Positions 57,401-64,000 of a stretch of 64,000 nucleotides of DNA are shown here, one piece after another. Origin of the DNA: Pectinophora gossypiella (taxonomy: Eukaryota; Arthropoda; Insecta; Lepidoptera; Gelechiidae); contig NC_065422.1 in NCBI RefSeq assembly GCF_024362695.1, forward strand, positions 7,377,534-7,441,533. Reading direction: 5' to 3'. Every line of letters begins with the position of its first letter. Positions within the stretch are counted from its first letter, which is position 1. The notes under the pieces were generated by a model. It did not search any database, was not told the DNA's origin, and worked only from the letters and a program-made list of their open reading frames with translations. The position numbers and the translations under genes were made by a program.

Positions 57401-60400
57401 AGGCGAGAAAGAGTCGCGCGCTTACGGTGCTAAGCCCGCAGATATAGAGGTAGTAAGCCCGTAGCTACCAACTCCAATCATACCTGTTATCTGGTTGAGC
57501 TTCCTGAGCGCTCGACACATGGGCGTGCGCACCCTCAGGTTCCTGCCGCGCGCGCGCACCACCATGCTCCCCCCGAGCACCATCTCGCCGAGTCGCGCGC
57601 AAGTCTTCTCATTCACCGACACCAACTTCTTCCGGAGTTCACCGTAGTTTATCAACGCGTACAACTCTTGCGCTACTTTCTTTACGTCTGCAAAATGGCA
57701 TCATGTAAATATGGCGCAACATTTTTTTTTGACGTTACTTATTGTAGATTTCTCTCTCTCTCTCTCTCACTCGGAACAAAATTTAAAAGATAACATTTGG
57801 ACGCGTCGGCCTTGAGCAGTGGTTCAGACGACTGAGGGGATTATATGTGAAAGAATGTATCGACTCTAGTGGGCCGGTAACGACAAGCGCTGAATGAGGG
57901 AAATCGTTGACCACGCCGGCGGGGCGATGGCGCAGCGTGTTGGAAGATGTTCTGTAGGTACCCATCATTTGGTCAATCAAACAGTAACACAGTAAGTTAT
58001 AATAACAAATGCTAATTAGCAACAAATCTATCTTCTCTCGTGTGGGTTGTGAGGTGGATTACCAACCTCATCAACCCTGGTGTCAGGGTTACTATTGAGC
58101 CGCCAAAGGCCCCTGACACGACTCATGTAACGACTATTTACTTACACACACAAATCCATAAACAAATATATGTCAAGACGACTAATGTGTGTGCTGATAT
58201 GAAGGTGAAATAAAATTAATAAAATAAATTCAAAATGAAAAATAAACTTCGGTCACCTTGCTATCGGCAGAAAATGTAAGGTCGATGTCCTGACATGATA
58301 CATGTTTTGTATAGGATACTGGACAAATAAAACAAAAGAGAAAATTCAAATACTAAAATTAAAATTGAATCCGAGATGATCTCGCTAGAGGTCAGAACGC
58401 GCCTCTCTTCAAATCCTGCGTGATGTAGAAATTATGCCACTGTATCCGAGTAATAGAGTTTATATACATATATCATGCTTTATCACAGCGAAGGAAAATA
58501 TTGTAAAGATTCCAGAAAAAAAAAACACATTTTTAGAGACAAGTGACTTTTGTAATGAGGGACTTTCCAGGGTACTTTCCTCAAAAACAATATAGATGGC
58601 GCTGTACAGTTTTTTCTTCGTTCAACCTTCGAATTTTATGGATAACAGACATAATGCATCTTTCATCTTTGTTTTTGGGCATAAATGATGATCCTTTTTA
58701 TTACACAGGCACAATTACATCTTCCACCCATTATTATTCTGATTAAAATAAAGACAAACAATAAAGGTAGCAATGTAATTCTATACATATTATGATAAAA
58801 ATATCAAGCAACAATATTTTTTTTCTACTCCTCTACTTTAATCTGGCATTTAAATAACCAAAAAGTCTAATATAAGTACATACATAATTAAACTCTTTGA
58901 AAAAGTGTACGCTCTATGGCCTATAAAAGCATTGTTTACAAAGTGTAACTGTACTATAATGTCGCCAAAAAACCATTGTTGTTGTTTTTTTTTTTTGACC
59001 TGGAAACTGGCACCTTTACTTTGTTTGGTGCCATAGATATACTATAAAAAAAAGTATACATTTGCCGCCATTTTCCCGCCCGTTGGAAAATAAATTGGAC
59101 AAAATACCGATCTACATATCAACACTGCAGTAAAACCTACCAATGTACCCAATATTACCATATCACACAATACCATTCAAAATTTACATCTTCATTTTTA
59201 TAAATAAATTTTTTCTTTGTATAATTTTTGTTTCATTTAAAATTACGTCGTCGTAGAAAAAGTATTGTATGCAACGTTGTATAACTAGGTCAAAAAATGC
59301 TCGTGGCGTCTCTTATTGCGATGTTCGCCAAGGCTCACATCGCAACTCACGCCACTCGCATTTTTTGACCCTTCTTATACAACTGTTGCATAAAATAATT
59401 TTCCAACGCGCGGGAAAATGGCGGCAAATGTATACTTTTTTTTTATAGTATATCTATGGCACCAAACAAAGTAAAGGTGCCAGTTTCCAGGTCAAAAAAA
59501 AAAAACAATAACAATGCTTTTTTGGCGACATTATAGTACAGTTACACTTTGTAAACAATGCTTTTATAGGCCATAGAGCGTACACTTTTTCAAAGAGTTT
59601 AATTATGTATGTACTTATTATATTAGACTTTTTGGTTATTTAAATGCCAGATTAAAGTAGAGGAGTAGAAAAAATACTATTACATATGCTTCTGCCATTA
59701 CCTATATTGTATTTTGGAATAATGAATGAGAAAATAGGTGATTATCACGTTTAAACCGAACAACGCCATCTATATTGTTTTTGGTAAACGTAGCCTGGAA
59801 AGTCTCTCATTGGGCTGTATTTTCCTTGGAACTACAAGATCGATTGCCAGTCACTTTTGTAAGAAACCGAACCTGCTCAAAACCGAATTCCCAAACTTTA
59901 TAGTAAGTTAGTTTGGATATCCTTTGAATAGAAACGCTACAGATCTATGGATAAAATAAAAAGCTACTCACTCTCATCAAACTGCACGTGTTTCGATAGC
60001 TTATGCCACGTTCTGTAGTAAAAATGGCTGACTTGCGTCTTAGTCTTCAAGTTGTTAGCATCAGTCATTCCTTTCTTCTTCATTTTAGCACAAATATAGG
60101 CTGTGATCGCGTCAAAGTCTTTCCCATACTCGTTGAGGGCTTCAAAGAACAGGCTCTTTTCATCTGTTGACCATAAAGCTTTGGGCATACGTTGCTTCAC
60201 AGTGGGGAATTTTAACGGTTCCTTTTCGTCTATTTTAATTGGCGTCTCACATTCTGGTATATCTGTAAAAAATAAGTTATAGATTGCTGATGCTGTTAAA
60301 TCGCTATAACATCTTCTACTTCTATCGTGTGGGTTGTGAGGTGGATTACCAACCTCAGCAACCCTGGTGTCAGGGTTATTATTGAGTCGCCAAAGGCCCC

Positions 60401-61336
60401 TGACATGGCTCATGTAACGATTACTCACTTACATCAATAAGTAGTAACCGGGACCAACGGCTTAACGAACATGAGGGTCTTACATAAAGCGTGTAAACAG
60501 GGCTCTTAAAGACAGGTAAGATCAGCAATGTATGAGTAGTATCTCTAATGTTGCAAATGTCCATGGGCGACGAATGCCGCCTTCCATCCAGTGGACCGGT
60601 CAAGGCCCATCAAGTGGATCTTCGGCTAAAAAAACCGATTGTCTTTATACGTAGATTATGAATGTTTCGTTTCGTCAGATTACCCAATTATTTGACCACG
60701 CTAGCGTTAACAACCAAAAGACATGATATGTCGAGGAACAATGGCGCCGATTCGAGCAACCACCTACTTAAATTTAACGTAATTCGACATGACTAAAACC
60801 AGCTCTATCTCTTTCTTGCAGTTATTGTAAGTGAAGGACGGTGCTAGTTTAAGAGCTGTCAAACTATAATTAGGATTATTATGAATACCCCACTGCTGGG
60901 GCACGGGCCTTCCCTATGGATGGATAGGGAGATCGGGCCTTAAGCCATGAGTGCGGATTGATGGTTATTAACGACTGCTAATGCAGCCGGGACCAATGGC
61001 TTAACGTGCCTTCCGAAGCACGGAGGAGCTCGAGATGAAAACTTTTTTTTGTGGTCACTCATCCTATGACGGCCTTTGCGAAAGTTGCTTAACTTCAACA
61101 ATCGCAGACCGAGCGCGTTTACCGCTGCGCCACCGAGCTCCTCGAGGTATTAATATGAGCATCTTACCATCAGTCCCATCAGGCCTTTTTCCTCTCTTGT
61201 CCTTGTCGACTAGGGGCTCCAATCGCAGTTTTTTTATGACCCTGGCGCTGGTGCGTTGCTGCTGTTGCGTCGTCAGCGACCCCAGTAGTTCCGTGCGTTC
61301 TGGTTCGGAGTTCTGTGTTGGGGTTGTTGGTGACAT
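45449..61336 (-). CDS. cramped: cramped / CRAMP1, SANT-domain chromatin regulator
   Basis: Seventeen exons: 61336-61168, 60262-59972, 57687-57484, 56690-56512, 54833-54674, 53767-53322, 52487-52278, 51608-51347, 50454-50316, 50214-50103, 49674-49567, 49330-49189, 48832-48748, 48116-47992, 47367-47230, 46247-46105, 45568-45449. Phases agree throughout; total about 1,010 aa. Exon 2 has the SANT domain (ALWSTDEKSLFFEALNEYGK, VSHFYYRTWHKLSKHV). Exon 3 has the family block ELYALINYGELRKKL and RGRNLRVRTPMCRALRKL. Exon 4 (very GC-rich) has VVLRARHAAAWARVQAAAHN. Exon 6 is an acidic/basic ERDKD repeat, and exon 12 holds an AT-hook-like RRGRPRGRPRD. Fly Cramped is a Polycomb-type regulator linked to histone H1 gene expression. 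The donor after exon 4 (GTATCC) is weak. The start codon is uncertain: an acceptor at 61355-61356 allows an upstream exon. Confidence 0.93.
46585..46790 (+). pseudogene. Remnant of an RTE-like ORF C-terminus in a cramped intron
   Basis: A short plus-strand translation contains GRKTAKLKWNWAGHVCRL, which matches the C-terminal block IAKLKWQWAGHIAR of the RTE copy at 37.9 kb. It is followed by stops. It lies next to a repeat (AGTCTCATATCCCCATTTAA) that also occurs at 21,692. Confidence 0.6.
46820..47144 (-). mobile_element. Full-length tRNA-derived SINE (family A)
   Basis: On the minus strand it opens with a tRNA-like head: TAGTCCAGTGGTTGAGCG as A box and GAGTTCGAATCCCGGTG as B box. A central domain follows (GATGATCCGTGCTTCGGAAG, GTCGTTGGTCCCGG), then a 3' part (CAGGGTTGATGAGGTTGG). 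Other copies in the same orientation: 9,244-9,560 (full), 16,968-17,284 (interrupted by a family-B tail), and 3'-part fragments at 4,249-4,323, 17,803-17,885, 22,224-22,300, 58,031-58,150, 60,312-60,475, 62,497-62,560 and 62,740-62,910; one reversed fragment at 49,801-49,857. Head-part fragments lie near 880-1,085, 23,640-23,830 and 47,783-47,890. Confidence 0.85.
47452..47660. mobile_element. GGTGCTAATTCCTG foldback MITE, partial copy in a cramped intron
   Basis: Carries the arm GATTCCTGCAGACACCGCC and GTCGAAAAGGAAAGGGACGG, then fades about 200 bp in. Confidence 0.7.
48961..49058 (+). repeat. A-tailed retroposed repeat, copy 1
   Basis: Occupies 48,961-49,058 on the plus strand, opposite to the cramped gene. 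It runs from TACCGGGTGAGAGCC through CCAAGTAGTTAATGCC and TCTGCGGCAAATCTACA to the A8 tail. Copies 2-4 are at 52,527-52,620 (minus), 55,799-55,853 (plus) and 57,722-57,752 (minus). Confidence 0.75.
52527..52620 (-). repeat. A-tailed retroposed repeat, copy 2, beside a cramped exon
   Basis: On the minus strand: TACCGGATGAGAGCCCTCAG, GGCCAAGTAGTTAATGCC and ACATCAAAAAAAAG. It ends about 40 bases upstream of the acceptor of cramped exon 52487-52278, and the reading frame of that exon stays open back through the whole repeat. Confidence 0.75.
55105..56419. mobile_element. 1.3-kb TIR element with clustered ATTTCATGAAAT palindromes
   Basis: The ends TCGTGGCCAGATCATAGAAT and its inverted match (right end CATAGAATTGATC read backwards) form TIRs continuing through three ATTTCATGAAAT-like palindromes on each side. 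A short minus-strand frame (MAADNNYSFVNANNTNNNEQ; MANNEGRVTTLRKSMDYYG) lies near the right end but is cut by a retroposed repeat (55,799). A second, truncated end lies at 63,698-63,800. Superfamily not recognised. Confidence 0.65.
58552..59810. mobile_element. TIR DNA element (GGGACTTTCCAGG family), copy B, in a cramped intron
   Basis: Ends ATGAGGGACTTTCCAGG and GCCTGGAAAGTCTCTCAT are inverted. It shares the outer blocks of copy A at 20,023, but the middle is replaced by the long inverted repeat 58,812-59,676. Confidence 0.7.
58812..59676. repeat. Long inverted repeat: two ~280-bp arms, ~97% identical by eye
   Basis: Arm 58,812-59,092 reads, for example, TAATCTGGCATTTAAATAAC, GTGTACGCTCTATGGCC and CATTTGCCGCCATTTTCCCG; the same blocks occur inverted in 59,397-59,676. 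Visible differences are a few substitutions, homopolymer lengths and a 3-base indel. The spacer holds a second inverted pair (GTCAAAAAATGCTCGTGGCG at about 59,291 and its partner near 59,360). It lies between cramped exons 2 and 3 and would be transcribed in the pre-mRNA. Confidence 0.92.
61021..61146 (-). mobile_element. Composite SINE with tRNA-like head and 5S-rRNA-like module
   Basis: On the minus strand a tRNA A-box-like head (GGTGGCGCAGCGGTAAACGC) leads into GTTGAAGTTAAGCAACTTTC and GGATGAGTGACCAC, which resemble the box A and box C regions of insect 5S rRNA. An A run and the tail CTCGAGCTCCTCCGTGCTTC follow. It ends 21 bases from the donor of cramped exon 1. A second copy is at 63,097-63,243. 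Confidence 0.6.
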
Positions 61337-61354
61337 AGCTTCTTTGACCACTAC

Positions 61355-64000
61355 CTGTGGACAATATCATGGGGTTTTGGTTAAGAATCCGCCAAACAGA
61401 ATTGGGACAGCCCGCGTTTCTACTACAACATGTGCCAGCGTCCGACATGTTGACTTGATAAAAAGAAGACTTTTTTTAAAAGAAGATATTTTACGGTGTG
61501 TTTTTTTTTTAATAATAATATTCCTGTGTACAAAAGATTTTTTTTTTCATTCATATAAAAGAGCGCTTATTGGATTTTATTCGTTCTTTAATTATCCGTG
61601 TTTCCAACCAGTCAAATCAGTTACTTTTTACTAAACGTCAAAATACAAAATTATTATGGAGTTTGTGTGAAAAAGCAAACTGTGACGTCATAGAAAAACG
61701 TGAATTTCTTTACTAAAATTAATAAATAAGTTAAATGGAAAAAAGAAAACGTTTTTTGTCAACTTTAGATTTGTCTTTGTTTAGTAATCAGAATTTTATA
61801 ATTTATCTTTTTCCTAGGAAACTACCCAATAGTGACCATATAGCTAGCTCTTAAGTCTCTAGTCAAAAAGAAAACGTATCACAACTATACTTGTACTATA
61901 TTTTTGTACGTACAAAGTACACGTAGGTACTTATTTGTTTTTTTTTTATGGCAACCAGTGCAACAGCAATTACAATTCAAAGGTTTATCATTTCATCGTG
62001 AGTAGTTTAAACTGTTGTTATCATAATTATGATCATGTTTTGTAAATATTATCAAAATATCGTTTAATATTATGGTGTTATTTAAGTATAAGTACCTAAT
62101 CAAACCAGCGTACAATAATGTTAGTTTTGTAAAATTGAATTTACCGGTTTACACGAGCAGAAAATAAATAAAAAGTACGCTACCGTACTGTGTGTAATTA
62201 ATAAAAATTATTATAATGGGTTCCTATATAAACAATGTTATACGCGAGCGATTATGCCTAACAAGCCTCAAAAACAACTCTTCGCCTCCCTAGGCGTTAT
62301 AGTACCAATCTTGTTAGCTCTTCTACGTATAAATTGGTCGCTCTCCCGCGAAAAAAAATTACAATGTAAGATATTAAAAATATCTTGTTACAAATACTAT
62401 TTCAGAAAACACAAAGTTCTATGTTTAAGGCGCATAGAGGCCAAATACTGTATGCTTTTGTACACTGTGATTTAGTCTCCCTTCTGTTCTTTTTCTCATC
62501 GTGTGGTTTGTGAGGTGGAATACCAACCTCATCAACGCTGGGGTCAGGGTGAGCCGCCGAACCCTTCTGTTCGCTTTAGTTTACATTTCTGCCATGATAA
62601 GCCTTTCCCACGGAATAGAAGAAAGATTTAAATTCACAATTCAATTTTTTTTGTGGTGAATTCTGGTGAGGTTGGAAAGGTCCTAAAGAACCGCTGTCGT
62701 CGGGTCAACCCCACTCTTTTACTATTACTCCTTCTTCTTCTATCGTGTGGGTTGTGAGGTGAATTACCAACCCCATCAACCCCGGTGTCAGGGTTATTAT
62801 TGAGCCGCCAAAGGCATCTGATATGGCTCATGTCAGACTTACCTACACCAGGAAGTAGTAATCGGGACCAAACGCTTTACGTGCCTTCCGAAGAACGGGT
62901 CATTTTACTACCACTCCTGCAAACAGATAACTACGGTAGCTCCACTGATTCTCAAAGTCCATAGCCATTTTACCGTCAATGTATATTTTTATGTGATAGA
63001 TTGCAATTCTATCATTACTTTTCGTAAGATACTGCACACAAATGTAACTCTTTGATAAATAGTCAAACATACTAAGGTTTTTCATAATAAGGAGGAGCTT
63101 AACGAGCCTTCCGAAGCACGGAGGAGCTCGAGATGAAAACTTTTTTTTGTGGTCATCCATCCTATGACCGGCCTTTGTGAAAGTTGCTTAAATTCAACAA
63201 TCGCAGACCGAGCGCGTTTACCGCTGCGCTACCGAGCTCCTCGTTATATATACATTATATTATATAATCATTATGTATAAATAAATCAGCGGTCAATATT
63301 ACTGGTTTTGCAAACCTTACGATATCTTTCAAAACAATTTTCCTCAAATATTAATATTATTACAATATTTGAACACGATAAGGTCATTACGAATGATTTT
63401 GATATATTTTATAGTATTTAATTTATACCTACTGAGAAAAAAGGGGTAATTGGGCTGAACTGAAAATGGAAACTCCACTTAGGCACTACGATCCTGAGAC
63501 AACACTTTCGATTCCCCTAATTATAAATACCTATATAATATTGCCAATTGAAGTAGGTAACAGTAATTAGAATTACAATGGTACAGTCATGAACAATACC
63601 ATGTACCCACTTTAGAACACTGACACACTAATATTTAACAATTAATGAGACTTACTTAATTTGTCAAAAAAGTTAACGTCACATGGTTTCAAAGTGTCGT
63701 GGCCAGATCGTACAATTGATCATTTCATGATGACGTTTGACCATTTAATGAAATAGTCATATAACACGTTGGCCACATCATGATGTACTTTGGCCAAATC
63801 AATCAACCAATGTACTAATTGTGTCATCACCTAATATCAAGGTCAGATTATCGTTGTCAAACGGGAAACTATTTAAAAAAAACAAAAACATAATTTAATA
63901 AGACACCACTGTTTATTTACGAGTTTTATACATATATCTCATTCCTTTTCTTTTCTAGCTCTGACTAAATGCCCCTAAGATCCCAAATTCCTGTTATCAC
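61355..64000. other. Region upstream of cramped: repeats, no gene recognised
   Basis: It holds an MITE-like copy (61,620-61,835), SINE A fragments (62,497-62,560, 62,740-62,910), the composite SINE (63,097-63,243), a truncated small MITE (63,583-63,697) cut by the end of a second ATTTCATGAAAT-type element (63,698-63,800), and otherwise AT-rich DNA. A promoter or first exon of cramped may lie in 61,355-61,700; a frame with ATG at 61,448 is in a different phase and is not supported. Confidence 0.55.
63097..63243 (-). mobile_element. Second copy of the tRNA/5S-like composite SINE
   Basis: Closely matches the copy at 61,021-61,146 along its whole length, including the tRNA-like head and the 5S-like GAAGTTAAGC/GGATG core. 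The two copies share the downstream block TCCGTGCTTCGGAAGG with SINE family A. Confidence 0.65.

Noticed and set aside
61179..61448. Frame starting MSDAGTCCSRNAGCPN as the cramped N-terminus
   Set aside because: It runs in a different phase from the SANT exon; the frame with RTSARVIKKLRLEP joins correctly.

Overview
This window looks like moth or butterfly (Lepidoptera) nuclear DNA: AT-rich, intron-rich, and packed with the kinds of small mobile elements seen in that order (tRNA-derived SINEs, an RTE-type LINE, a non-autonomous Helitron, hAT-, pogo- and TTAA-type DNA elements and several MITE families). I see no bacterial, organellar or viral genes. The species cannot be named from the sequence.

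Four conserved housekeeping or nuclear genes could be assembled exon by exon, with donor/acceptor sites and codon phases agreeing at every junction. (1) Minus strand, from the left edge to 9.8 kb, with a probable first coding exon at 22.4 kb: the N-terminal part of a UBR1/UBR2-type N-degron E3 ubiquitin ligase, whose 3' part lies outside the window. (2) Minus strand, 25.5-27.8 kb: NDUFAF7, the mitochondrial complex I assembly methyltransferase, complete in 6 exons (441 codons before the stop). (3) Plus strand, 34.1-45.0 kb: RBM28 (Nop4-type nucleolar RRM protein), complete in 10 exons (739 aa). (4) Minus strand, 45.4-61.3 kb: cramped/CRAMP1, a SANT-domain chromatin protein, 17 exons (about 1,010 aa from the first in-frame ATG). 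RBM28 and cramped converge, with 485 bp between their stop codons. NDUFAF7 and RBM28 diverge.

The most striking element is an apparently intact 5.66 kb I-clade-like LINE (28,231-33,889) with two open frames and 14-bp target-site duplications. It sits exactly between the divergent NDUFAF7 and RBM28 genes, so it splits what was probably a roughly 0.6-kb shared promoter region.

The introns and spacers hold nested transposons. The RBM28 introns contain an internally deleted LINE, a TTAA-flanked element that itself received a 5'-truncated RTE copy with a 25-bp duplication, and a Helitron. The cramped introns contain a long near-perfect inverted repeat (two arms of about 280 bp), a 1.3-kb TIR element, and four copies of an A-tailed retroposed repeat, one of which abuts a cramped exon and keeps its reading frame open. 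The 9.8-22.4 kb stretch, probably intron 1 of the UBR gene, is almost entirely repeat.

Family assignments rest on recognised protein motifs and on repeat copies compared by eye within the window. Exact ends of MITE and SINE copies are good to a few bases at best.
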